The position numbers and the translations under genes were made by a program. Shown here piece after piece: positions 45,408 through 53,839 of a DNA stretch of 64,000 nt. This stretch comes from Trichormus sp. NMC-1 (GTDB lineage: Bacteria > Cyanobacteriota > Cyanobacteriia > Cyanobacteriales > Nostocaceae): the NCBI RefSeq assembly GCF_001858025.1, contig NZ_LZQD01000011.1, positions 7,585 to 71,584 of the forward strand, written 5' to 3'. Position 1 is the first letter of the stretch, and each line of letters starts with the position of its first letter. The notes under the pieces were generated by a model. That model was not told where the DNA came from. It was given only the letters and a program-made list of their open reading frames with translations, and made no database searches.

Positions 45408-46694
45408 ATGCTGCTAAATCGTCATCATCAAAATAATCAACAACCTGTTGAAAGTACAAAAACTAATCAATTAAATTTCACTTACCATATCAAATATTGG
45501 ATGTTTTTGGGTTTATGTACAAGTTTATTATTACATGGCTTAATATCCTTTCGCCATCATAATTTACTTGGTTATATTTTGGGAATTCAGCCAGTAACGG
45601 CATCTCCTACACCAACAGTGAACACTATCCCTAGTAAATATATAAATAATGCACCAGTTCCTGATTGGCAGAGTATTACATTTAAATCTTTTGTTTTCTC
45701 TAGTCCTGGTAGTGTTGAACTTCCCAATGTTGAATTTCCTGGATATAAATCAATCAGAAGTTGGCAAGCAGGACAAAGTTTAGATGAAGTGATGGAATTG
45801 GGAGATTTTGAAAATGTATTTAATTTAGAAAATTTCAGTTTACAAACAATTGGTCAACTAAGTGGTATTTCTCTGGTCAATACTAAGTTATCGGATTTTG
45901 ATACTATTAAATGGCAAACCGTTCCTGAATTAACTAAAGCTATCCCTAATTTAGTTAATGAATATGTAGAAAATGTACCATCTATTCGAGATTTGATTAA
46001 AAAGATATTGGGTGTTGCAAATATTAATGGACAAACAATAGGAGAAATTATCAATGATTTTCCACAGATAAAAGATATAGAATTAGGAGAAATTGATTTA
46101 TCAGATTATAATCTGATTTCCATTCCTGGAATAGAAAAAACTGCTTTAAAACAATTTAGTAATTGGCAGAATACTAGCATATCAAAAATACCTGGACTAA
46201 ATCAGGTAACATTCGCTAATTTTCCCAATGCACCTGTACCCCAAGGAAGTATTGTTGGTAAATTAGATTTGCCATTAAAGGAAGTAGAATCAAACCGACA
46301 ACGTTCGATTAGTGGTAGTGACCAAGTTGGATTTAATGTTCCATGTACAAACAAATGCGCTCACATAGAATTATCAGGTGCAGGTGGAATCACAGGTACT
46401 CAATGGATGAGTGGTAAGTTTCAACAAGTAAAGGGTGGTTTTGGGATATTAGGCAATCTTAATGGTGGAAAAGAACCGACAGGAAGGCATCCTTTTGGCA
46501 AGGGTTTTAAACAAGCTGTGTGGGATATTAATGAAGGTGATGGAACTGCATCAACAGCTATTTTCTTCCGCATTTGTCGGCGAGGAGGTTGGTTTGATTT
46601 AGGTTGTTCACCTTATTTCATTGGACCGTTTTCTTTTTTCATATATCAAGAAAAATCACCTATATTTCTTGGTACTCCTTTAACAATTCCCTAG
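45408..46694 (+). CDS. unknown T4SS-locus membrane-anchored protein
   Basis: 428 residues, ATG 14 bp after the VirB9-like gene, so co-transcribed. One membrane span near the N-terminus (YWMFLGLCTSLLLHGLIS) and a large outer domain. Residues 80-300 have a loosely repeating style (SIPGIEKTALKQF, KIPGLNQVTFANFP) with short hydrophobic strands. The C-terminal 130 residues contain CTNKCAHIELSG, RHPFGKGFKQAVWDINEG and ICRRGGWFDLGCSPY, with four Cys. I do not recognise a family. Its place between VirB9 and VirD4 suggests a lineage-specific pore or adhesin component. Confidence 0.7.
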   Translation: MLLNRHHQNNQQPVESTKTNQLNFTYHIKYWMFLGLCTSLLLHGLISFRHHNLLGYILGIQPVTASPTPTVNTIPSKYINNAPVPDWQSITFKSFVFSSPGSVELPNVEFPGYKSIRSWQAGQSLDEVMELGDFENVFNLENFSLQTIGQLSGISLVNTKLSDFDTIKWQTVPELTKAIPNLVNEYVENVPSIRDLIKKILGVANINGQTIGEIINDFPQIKDIELGEIDLSDYNLISIPGIEKTALKQFSNWQNTSISKIPGLNQVTFANFPNAPVPQGSIVGKLDLPLKEVESNRQRSISGSDQVGFNVPCTNKCAHIELSGAGGITGTQWMSGKFQQVKGGFGILGNLNGGKEPTGRHPFGKGFKQAVWDINEGDGTASTAIFFRICRRGGWFDLGCSPYFIGPFSFFIYQEKSPIFLGTPLTIP

Positions 46695-46832
46695 ATAATT
46701 TAATGTTTTTTGAAGTTGCGTTTTAGTGGAGATAGAATGTTATGTGTAATGAGAGTTTATCTATCGTGCTGATATCACAATTCTATCTAATTTGTGTTTT
46801 TAGAGGATGCGTGACACGGCATAAATAGATTT

Positions 46833-47228
46833 TTTATTTCACGCAGAGGCGCAGAGAACACAGAGAAAATATGGAAACAAAAGATAATTTTCCATAATCC
46901 TCTTACCTGCCTAAACAAGCTGTCAAAAATCAAATCTTATTCCTTACAATACCAGAGGAAACGCATCTTATCAATAAGGATAATTTAATCTCAATAATGA
47001 CCAAAATATTCGCGTTAATGCCTACTTATTGACAATACTCTAGTCCATCACTATGACTCTAAAAAAATCAATCGAACGATAAATTGGTATTTCTTCGTTT
47101 GTACATTAAAACGGTATTTTGTCAATAAAATTTAGATGCGTTTCCCCTGCTTACAATACTTATCTACAACAACTTTCAAATTTTCAAACAACACTCTTGC
47201 GCTCTTCTCTGCGCCTCCGCGTGAAATA
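46833..47228. repeat. nested foldback element in the T4SS locus
   Basis: TTATTTCACGCAGAGGCGCA (arm start 46833) pairs with an arm ending 47228 with a single mismatch over about 24 bp. Inside it, GAGGAAACGCATCT (46955-46968) pairs with AGATGCGTTTCC (47134-47145). The 626-bp spacer has no gene on either strand, so the whole element is non-coding. The CACGCAGAGGCGCAGAG motif belongs to a dispersed cyanobacterial repeat class. It probably inserted between the unknown gene and the VirD4 gene. Confidence 0.75.
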
Positions 47229-47320
47229 AAGAAAATGTAGTTATCTACTTGAAATGGCTGTAATACAAAATATCCCAATCTTAAGTCTATATCAATCATT
47301 TTGAAATCTATCTAATCACA

Positions 47321-49051
47321 ATGAGTACAAATAACTTTATTTCCGAACTTCAAAATCCCCAAGCACCAATTGGTAAATACACTCATTACCTTTTTTCTGC
47401 TAATGGGTTAATGCTGACAGGATTATTGCTAGGATTTCTATTGCTACAAATGTTATCTGGTAATAAAAAAGGCAGGTTAGCTACCAGTTATTTTGGCGGC
47501 AGCAAGGAGACAGCTAAAGCGAAAAAGAAAGCTATCAAACAAATCGCTAATCCTCAATGTGATAGTGCCACTCTCTATGTTGGTAGACACAAATTTACAG
47601 GTCGAAAAACTCAAGATAAAGAACCGGGAAGTCCCATACCGTTATACATACCAGATGTACAAAGAGGAACGGCAGTAATTGGCGCTCCTGGTAGTGGTAA
47701 GTCTTTTTCTGCTATTAACCCGATGATTTATAGTGCCATTGACCAAGGTTTTCCAATTGTTTTATATGACTTTAAATACCCAACGCAAGCTAAAGTTGCC
47801 AGTTATGCGAAAAAGATGGGTTATCAAGTCCATATCTTCGCTCCTGGTTTCCCTGAAAGTGAGGTGTGTAATCCCCTTGATTTTCTCCGAGATTCTACGG
47901 ACGCGGAAACGGCAAGGCAGTTAGCAACTGTAATCAACAAAAACTTCAAAATGATGGCTGCTAGTAATGAAGATGCTTTTTTTGGACCTGCGGGTGATCA
48001 GTTGACCGAAGCTATCTTAATGCTGACTAAACAAACTCAGTATGCAGATATTATGACAGCGGCGGCTATTCTCAGCAGCGATCGCATGGTAGAACGGTTA
48101 ATGGCTGCTAACCTCAATCCCTGGATTAAGATTGCGTTTGGTCAGTTATTCAGTTCGGCTGGTTCTGAGAAAACTATTGCAGGTATCGCCGGTACTGCCA
48201 GTTTGATGTTTACCCGGTTTATGAAAAAGAATACTTTGGGGTGTTTTGTTGGTAAGACGACTCTACCTCTGGAAATCAAGGGTAAGCAGATGATTATTTT
48301 TGGGTTGGATAGGGAACGACGGGATGCTGTGGGTCCATTATTATGCAGTATTTTACACATGACGGTTGCTAGAGCGATCGCCAAAAAAAGGCAAGATCCA
48401 TTAGTTGTTGTCCTCGATGAAGTGCCTTCTTTATACCTACCAGACCTGTTTAGATGGCTGAATGAATCTCGTAGTGAGGGTTTTTGCGGCATTCTGGGAT
48501 GGCAGAACATGGGACAGTTAGAGAAATACTACGGTAAGGAAGTTGCCAAAACCATGCTGGGTGCTTGCGGTACGAAGTTCATTTTTAATCCAGGTGAGGA
48601 AGAATCAGCGCGGTTGTTCAGTGCTTACTTGGGAGATGAAGAAATTAAGTATAAGCAAAAATCAAAAAGCACTGGGGGAGGTAAAAGCAGTACCTCAATC
48701 TCGGAACAGGATAAAACAAGGAAGTTATTTGAACCAGCACAGTTTTTGAAGTTGCCACCGGGGAAGTGTATATTTATTAACCCGGCTTACTGTAATCAAA
48801 ATGAAGCTTCTGTTCCTTTATTAAAAACCATTAAAATCCCCAAAGTTTTAATTAATATTGACCAAGAAAATGACTCTAGGTGGACAAGTTTGATTGCTCA
48901 ATTGACTGAGAAAAGCACTCAACAACGTCCTACTCAAGAAGATTTAGATAAACGGGTAGCGGAGGTAAATAAATTATTTCCTATTCCTCAGCAACCTGTA
49001 CAAGCTGGTGCTGTACCACTACCTATTGATGCTTATAAAGGATTTTTCTAA
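47321..49051 (+). CDS. virD4: VirD4/TraG-type IV coupling protein
   Basis: 576 residues. A short membrane span near the N-terminus (GLMLTGLLLGFLLLQML), then the ATPase with Walker A GAPGSGKSFSAINPMIYS, Walker B VVLDEVPSLYLPDLFRWLNE and the motif-III-like GILGWQNMGQLE. Coupling proteins bring relaxase-DNA to the secretion channel. No relaxase gene was recognised in the window, so this element may use one encoded elsewhere. The gene is intact. Its end is 15 bp before the inserted ISAs1 sequence. Confidence 0.92.
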   Translation: MSTNNFISELQNPQAPIGKYTHYLFSANGLMLTGLLLGFLLLQMLSGNKKGRLATSYFGGSKETAKAKKKAIKQIANPQCDSATLYVGRHKFTGRKTQDKEPGSPIPLYIPDVQRGTAVIGAPGSGKSFSAINPMIYSAIDQGFPIVLYDFKYPTQAKVASYAKKMGYQVHIFAPGFPESEVCNPLDFLRDSTDAETARQLATVINKNFKMMAASNEDAFFGPAGDQLTEAILMLTKQTQYADIMTAAAILSSDRMVERLMAANLNPWIKIAFGQLFSSAGSEKTIAGIAGTASLMFTRFMKKNTLGCFVGKTTLPLEIKGKQMIIFGLDRERRDAVGPLLCSILHMTVARAIAKKRQDPLVVVLDEVPSLYLPDLFRWLNESRSEGFCGILGWQNMGQLEKYYGKEVAKTMLGACGTKFIFNPGEEESARLFSAYLGDEEIKYKQKSKSTGGGKSSTSISEQDKTRKLFEPAQFLKLPPGKCIFINPAYCNQNEASVPLLKTIKIPKVLINIDQENDSRWTSLIAQLTEKSTQQRPTQEDLDKRVAEVNKLFPIPQQPVQAGAVPLPIDAYKGFF

Positions 49052-49065
49052 TTGCCAATGTTAAA

Positions 49066-50290
49066 CAGGGTTAGCGCATCTCAAACCCTATTGACAAGGG
49101 GATTTATTTGATATGTGAGAGGATGTTCAAGTGAAACAACTCAAGGTAAGTTAATATATAACCCATCTAGCCGCTGTATCTAAGTAATGTCAACAGGATT
49201 TAAGAAGAAGTGCAAAACCAGAAAATCTGTTACACCCGGTGTAGACAGTAAAGAGATTACCAGCAACTTTCTACAACACTTTACAGGAATAAAAGACCCT
49301 AGAGCGGAAAGGACTCGATTGCATTTACTCACCGATATTATCACTATTTCCTTGTTGGCAGTTATAGCAGGGGCTGAAGGGTGGGAAGATATTGAGGAAT
49401 ATGGACTAAGTAAAAAAGAGTGGTTAGAGACATTTTTAGAACTACCAGAAGGAATACCCAGTCCAGATACATTTAGAAGAGTATTTGAGAGAATAAACCC
49501 CAAAGAATTTGAGCAATGTTTTCGCAATTGGGTGCAATCATTAGTAGAGAAATTGGGTGTAGAAGTAGTTGCTATAGATGGCAAAACTCATCGAGGCTCA
49601 TATGACCGAGAATCGAAACTAAAAGCCTTGCATACAGTGAGTGCATGGGCTTGTGAAAACAGGTTGATTCTAGGGCAAACAAAGGTCAGTTGTAAATCAA
49701 ATGAAATCACGGCAATTCCAGCACTATTAGAGACTCTGAACTTGTCTGGTTGTATTATCACCATTGATGCAATGGGTACGCAAAAATCCATTGCCGAACA
49801 AATAATAGCCGGAAATGCTGATTATATTTTAAGCCTCAAAGATAATCATCCGACGCTACATCAACAAGTGAAAAATTGGTTTGAAATGGCACAATCCTTA
49901 AACTTTAAAGATGTTGATGTCAGTATTAGTCAACGTGTAGAAAAAGGACATCACCGTATCGAGAATCGTACAGTTTATACTGTTCCAGTGTCACAACTAC
50001 CAGCACTTCATGAACAAAACCAATGGGCAGGATTAACAACAGTAGTTATGGTAGTTCGGAAGATTCAGCATTGGAATAAAACTACTCATGAGGTGCAATT
50101 TTATATCACTAGTCTTGATAGTGATGCTAACAAAATTGGTAGTGCAATCCGACAACATTGGGGCATTGAAAACTCTGTTCATTGGACATTAGATGTCACT
50201 TTCCATGAAGATGAATCTCGAATCCGTTCTATGCACAGTCCACAAAACTTTGCTTTATTACGTCGCATTGCCCTCAATGCCTTAGACCGA
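49066..50290 (+). mobile_element. ISAs1-family insertion sequence, right end missing
   Basis: The left edge is probably near CAGGGTTAGCGCATC (49066), shortly after the coupling protein gene. TTGACA at about 49091 may start a transposase promoter. The transposase gene loses its homology near 50285, where sequence changes abruptly into a DUF3370 gene on the opposite strand. No matching right terminal repeat was found. The element is therefore a deletion derivative unlikely to move on its own. Confidence 0.7.
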
Positions 50291-50377
50291 GACTTCATAT
50301 TTAATGATACTAATGGTTTCCCTTGTTCACCTCTGGTTTGCACTAAATGTACAAACTCAGTTTTTGGTTTACCTTGA
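49187..50377 (+). CDS. ISAs1-family DDE transposase, C-terminally altered
   Basis: 396 residues as read. The N-terminal DUF-type block (FTGIKDPRAERTRLHLL, IITISLLAVIAGAEGWEDI) and catalytic region (VVAIDGKTHRGS, CIITIDAMGTQKSIAEQI, RQHWGIENSVHWTLDVTFHED) are intact, giving D, D and E. From about residue 365 the usual tail (ALNREQ...KSxRAAM...YMxKVL) is replaced by DFIFNDTNGFPCSPLV and so on, which is read antisense through the DUF3370 fragment. The last 40 or so native residues are missing, so activity is doubtful. Confidence 0.88.
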   Translation: MSTGFKKKCKTRKSVTPGVDSKEITSNFLQHFTGIKDPRAERTRLHLLTDIITISLLAVIAGAEGWEDIEEYGLSKKEWLETFLELPEGIPSPDTFRRVFERINPKEFEQCFRNWVQSLVEKLGVEVVAIDGKTHRGSYDRESKLKALHTVSAWACENRLILGQTKVSCKSNEITAIPALLETLNLSGCIITIDAMGTQKSIAEQIIAGNADYILSLKDNHPTLHQQVKNWFEMAQSLNFKDVDVSISQRVEKGHHRIENRTVYTVPVSQLPALHEQNQWAGLTTVVMVVRKIQHWNKTTHEVQFYITSLDSDANKIGSAIRQHWGIENSVHWTLDVTFHEDESRIRSMHSPQNFALLRRIALNALDRDFIFNDTNGFPCSPLVCTKCTNSVFGLP

Positions 50378-50955
50378 TCATCTTGATAACGTACTCGCAC
50401 TGTTCCTCGAAAGAAGACTTGACGCGCTGGTGTGGTGAAAAAGCGTAGTCCTGATTTATTTAACTGATCTTCTTTGATGGGAGTTTGCACCGACACAGTT
50501 ACAGTTTGCTGTTTTTGAGTTGTATTGTATAAAGGCAACCTAAGACTATACTGAATTCCATAATTGCCATGAGCGCGATAAGCCGTATCAGGATAGCGGA
50601 CTAACATAGATGCGCTTTGAATTTGACCGGTACCAAAAGTTCCACCATGTAGTGTGCTTAAAGGGTAAGAAAAAGCTTGACCGGGTTGAGGAATTGTCAA
50701 ATAATTAACTTTAGGATTATCGACTAAGAGCGATCGCCATTGAGAACCACTTGCTACACCTGCTACCCTTCCATAAATCCTTGGTTTACCAGTTTCTTCA
50801 AGGGGAGTTGGGACTTTATCTCTAGGTGTAGATAATTCACCGTTATCTAATAAATTTTGCCACTCTGCTAAATTGGGCGCACGTTCACTACCATCAACAT
50901 TCGTGCGAGCAAACATAGCTAAACTAGCTGCGTAAACAAATGTTAAAGTAATTTA
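50290..50955 (-). pseudogene. DUF3370 gene fragment, truncated at both ends
   Basis: The minus frame reads ITLTFVYAASLAMFARTNVD and on through GRVAGVASGSQWRSLL, YLTIPQPGQAFSYPLSTLHGG to VHLVQTRGEQGKPLVSLN, which is the middle and C-terminal half of the cyanobacterial DUF3370 family. Upstream of Ile an in-frame stop (at about 50956-50958) removes the N-terminal half, including the signal peptide. Downstream the frame crosses into the transposase gene at about 50290. The ATG at 50916 could still start a 245-residue hybrid, but it would be inactive in any secreted role. Confidence 0.85.
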
Positions 50956-51005
50956 GATATTAAGAAACAGTTAGCCAAGATTGATTTTTCTCTAGAGGAA
51001 TAGAA

Positions 51006-51329
51006 ATGATACAGGATAGTGAACGAAAAATTGTTTCAGAGTTTCGCTCCCAACTGGAAGCGATAATTCCCATTTTGGATTTACGGCTATTTGGTTCAAG
51101 AGCGCGGGGTGATTCTACAGAAGAATCAGATTTAAATGTGTTTATTAAAGTCGCTGAATTAGATAGATATTATCGAGAAAAAATTAGTAATTTAGCGTGG
51201 GAAGTAGGTTTTAAATATGATCTAGTTATTTCCACCTTTGTAGTCACAGAAGCACAGGTAGAAAGGGGAGCTATAGGGGCTAGTCCCTTACTGTCTAAGG
51301 TGTTACAAGAAGGTATTTCTATATGCTGA
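51006..51329 (+). CDS. MNT-type minimal nucleotidyltransferase with altered active site
   Basis: 107 residues, AGAGGAATAG before the ATG. The motif LFGSRARGDSTEESDLNVFI is the GS-x10-D-x-D signature of MNT antitoxins, but the second metal-binding Asp is Asn (DLN instead of DLD). The rest (YDLVISTFVVTEAQVERG, ASPLLSKVLQEGISI) matches the family end. MNT partners normally neutralise HEPN toxins, often by adenylylation. With the catalytic Asp gone and the partner reduced to 13 codons (51323-51364), this is probably a decaying toxin-antitoxin pair. Confidence 0.82.
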   Translation: MIQDSERKIVSEFRSQLEAIIPILDLRLFGSRARGDSTEESDLNVFIKVAELDRYYREKISNLAWEVGFKYDLVISTFVVTEAQVERGAIGASPLLSKVLQEGISIC

Positions 51330-51364
51330 ATCAGCAACTAGAGTTATTCAATGAATTCTATTAA
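51323..51364 (+). pseudogene. 13-codon stub overlapping the MNT gene, possible HEPN remnant
   Basis: An ATG overlapping the MNT stop (ATGCTGA) starts MLNQQLELFNEFY and then meets TAA. The overlap is exactly how HEPN genes couple to MNT genes, and the opening residues fit a HEPN helix start. The remainder is absent in the 34 bp before the next gene. It is too short to be sure. Confidence 0.4.
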
Positions 51365-51398
51365 TCCTTAAATCCTAATCAAAAATGAATATATTAAT

Positions 51399-53687
51399 AT
51401 GTTTGATGAAAGAGTAACGCAATTAGCAACGGCTTATCAAAAAACTGTTGACCATATAATTGATGAGCTTCAAATTACTGCCTCAGTATTAGCAGAATTA
51501 GTTCAGGCTTTAATAGATAAAGTCAGAGAAAAATTGCAGAAAGAACTAGAAAACCTATCTGAAGTTGAAGTACAAGTTGGTAGTGAGAAATATCGGCTTG
51601 TTCCAGATGAGGAATTTCCTGGCGCTTGGAAATGGGAATCTGCCGAAATGTCTGATGTCCAAGCGCAGAATATCGCCAAGCAGTTAATGTTAACAGCAGC
51701 AGATAATTCTCAGGACATCACAGATATTGTTCTAGCTAATAATATTTCTTCTTTAGCTATCATTGCCACTATTAAATCAGGTGATAAATTAACTGTTTAC
51801 CAGCAAAATATTGAAGGTAAATGTCGTCATAACTGGGTGACGGAAAATTTAGACACTGAGGAAATTATTGCTGTAGTCTATGAACCCATAATTCGTTATT
51901 TACCTCCTAGTCAAAATACCACAGATAATACAAGAGAGATAAAGGAAGATTTAACAAAAATTGTTGATGAACTGCTAGGTCAACTTTTTAGAAATCAAGA
52001 TATTGAGAGTGAAGTTGTTGATAATTCTACAGAATCTGAATCTCAAACAGCAGCAGTAAATTCTGGAGAAAACATTGAATTAGAAAATGAATTTACACCT
52101 ATTTTAGATTTACCATTTGAAGAGGAAACTTTCGTCTTTTGGGATGAAGATACTCCATTACCAGAACCACCAGTAGATGATTCACCAGAATGGGATAATG
52201 CCAGGGATATACCTATGGCTGAAACGAGATATTCAAAAGAAGAAAATCAGTATAATTTTACTGATAACCAAGTTTCGATAAATGAAATAAAAACTGAAGA
52301 AACAGTCACAGAGACAATACCTGAAGTTGATGCTTTTAGGGAAGAAAAGTCAGCTAAATTTGTTGGAACAACAGAGGAAGAAACTGAAACACAAAAAAGA
52401 AAAGTTGCTTTTACACCAAACTACAATGGTGTGGTTTCATCTCCAACAGTAACTTCTCAAAATCAGCAGTGGATACGGGAAGTGGAAGTTCCTATTAAGA
52501 AGGATGTTGCAGCCAGTTGGCAAAAGGTTCTAGGTTTAAACTGGTTGAAAATGCGGCATAATCTCAAAGTTGAAAATGCCAAAATTGCTCAAACAGCAGT
52601 TGAAATTCTCAAGGCTTATGGAGAGACATTAGCAGATGGTTCTAGACTTTATAGAAGTGATGCTTTTGTAATTAAAAAAGAAGGTGAAAAGTATAGTATC
52701 CATCATCGGCGTGATGAATTGTCTAACTTTTCTCATTCTCTGATGGAATTTACTGTCAATTCTAGTCATGATATAAAAATTAAAGTTCCTCCTACACAAA
52801 TGTTAGCAGTACAAAGACAGGAGTTTTTGATGGTAGCTGAGAAGATTTCGGGTGAGAAGAAATTACCACAGTTACAAAATGCGGATATCAGAGATATTGC
52901 TAACCAACTAGGTTCTTTAGCACCTGCCGGCACTTTTGCAACGTTGGAAAGTTTTAGAAAGACTGAGGTTTTGGGGTTACTCAATTCTGCTTTACAACAA
53001 GCTAAGACTGATAATTTAACTATAGGGGAATACAATATTTCTAGATCCAGGGATGTAGAAGCTGGGGTGGCACAATTGCAGCTACATAAAACTAATCATC
53101 AGGGTGAACAAGAAAAAATGGTATCTTTTACTCTCCATAAAACAGCAGAAGGTATGATTAAGCAGGTAGATTATCTTAATATTAGTGATTGGGATTTAAC
53201 CCAGTTGAAGTTTATATCCCGCAATGCTCATTTGTTTGATTTGGAGAAGTATGGTTTAGTTGATAAAGCAAGGGACGGTAGCAAGGAGGTTAAGAATATA
53301 GCTGATATACCAGTTCCTTTACATCCTGCTCTTAAAAAGGTCTGGCAGCAAATGGAAAGGGATAATTTTAATATTAATTCTTCTATCATTAATGCAGAAG
53401 AGGTTAAAGCAGATATTCGAGATAAATTTAGAAAGTCTCAGGAGATGCTTTCTGTAGGTGAACAGAGGGAATTGTACTTTCAACTTTTGGTTTTACAGAA
53501 TTTTAAAGGTGATGATTTGCAAAATCAAATGCTACCTTTGAAAGAGATAACTAATGATTTGGAAGGGTGGCGTAAGGAAATCATTGTAAATAAATATACT
53601 CCCCAAACAAGTATTTTGAGACAAAATATAGATGCCACTATAAAATTTAATACATCTTCCAGAGGGGTATCTAAATTATCACTCTAA
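51399..53687 (+). CDS. unknown large plasmid protein
   Basis: 762 residues, ATG start. The N-terminal 190 residues (helical opening FDERVTQLATAYQKTVDHII, then EVEVQVGSEKYRLVPDEEFPG) and C-terminal 390 residues (ASWQKVLGLNWLKMRHNL onward, alpha/beta) are separated by an acidic, disordered linker (about residues 200-340, rich in E, D, T, P, V). I recognise no catalytic motif or membrane span. It sits between the T4SS and Cmr modules, on the T4SS strand. The C-terminal part (SDAFVIKKEGEKYSIHHRRDE) is a distinct domain, seemingly with repeated strands. It could be a relaxosome accessory or mobilisation factor (guess only). Confidence 0.75.
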   Translation: MFDERVTQLATAYQKTVDHIIDELQITASVLAELVQALIDKVREKLQKELENLSEVEVQVGSEKYRLVPDEEFPGAWKWESAEMSDVQAQNIAKQLMLTAADNSQDITDIVLANNISSLAIIATIKSGDKLTVYQQNIEGKCRHNWVTENLDTEEIIAVVYEPIIRYLPPSQNTTDNTREIKEDLTKIVDELLGQLFRNQDIESEVVDNSTESESQTAAVNSGENIELENEFTPILDLPFEEETFVFWDEDTPLPEPPVDDSPEWDNARDIPMAETRYSKEENQYNFTDNQVSINEIKTEETVTETIPEVDAFREEKSAKFVGTTEEETETQKRKVAFTPNYNGVVSSPTVTSQNQQWIREVEVPIKKDVAASWQKVLGLNWLKMRHNLKVENAKIAQTAVEILKAYGETLADGSRLYRSDAFVIKKEGEKYSIHHRRDELSNFSHSLMEFTVNSSHDIKIKVPPTQMLAVQRQEFLMVAEKISGEKKLPQLQNADIRDIANQLGSLAPAGTFATLESFRKTEVLGLLNSALQQAKTDNLTIGEYNISRSRDVEAGVAQLQLHKTNHQGEQEKMVSFTLHKTAEGMIKQVDYLNISDWDLTQLKFISRNAHLFDLEKYGLVDKARDGSKEVKNIADIPVPLHPALKKVWQQMERDNFNINSSIINAEEVKADIRDKFRKSQEMLSVGEQRELYFQLLVLQNFKGDDLQNQMLPLKEITNDLEGWRKEIIVNKYTPQTSILRQNIDATIKFNTSSRGVSKLSL

Positions 53688-53839
53688 ACAGCACTAAATT
53701 AAAAACAAAGCTTTTATGCCTTTATTATATTTCCCGAACTAAGGTTTTTATTTTTACAAATTGCTGTACAATTTCCCCTTGGTTGAAATTGAAGTTCCCT
53801 TGTGGGAATTATGTAAATCAGGTACTCGAAATATTGGAT

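Noticed and set aside
47493-48749. Alternative-frame open frames inside the coupling protein gene
   Set aside because: They lie wholly inside an intact VirD4-like gene and have no independent signals.
49180-49791. Minus-strand frames inside the transposase
   Set aside because: Antisense shadows of a strongly recognised transposase with intact DDE motifs.
53688-53839. Possible degenerate CRISPR repeat (GTTGAAATTGAAGTTCCC) next to the Cmr operon
   Set aside because: Only one copy is present, the hairpin is 5 bp, and there is no second repeat or spacer unit.
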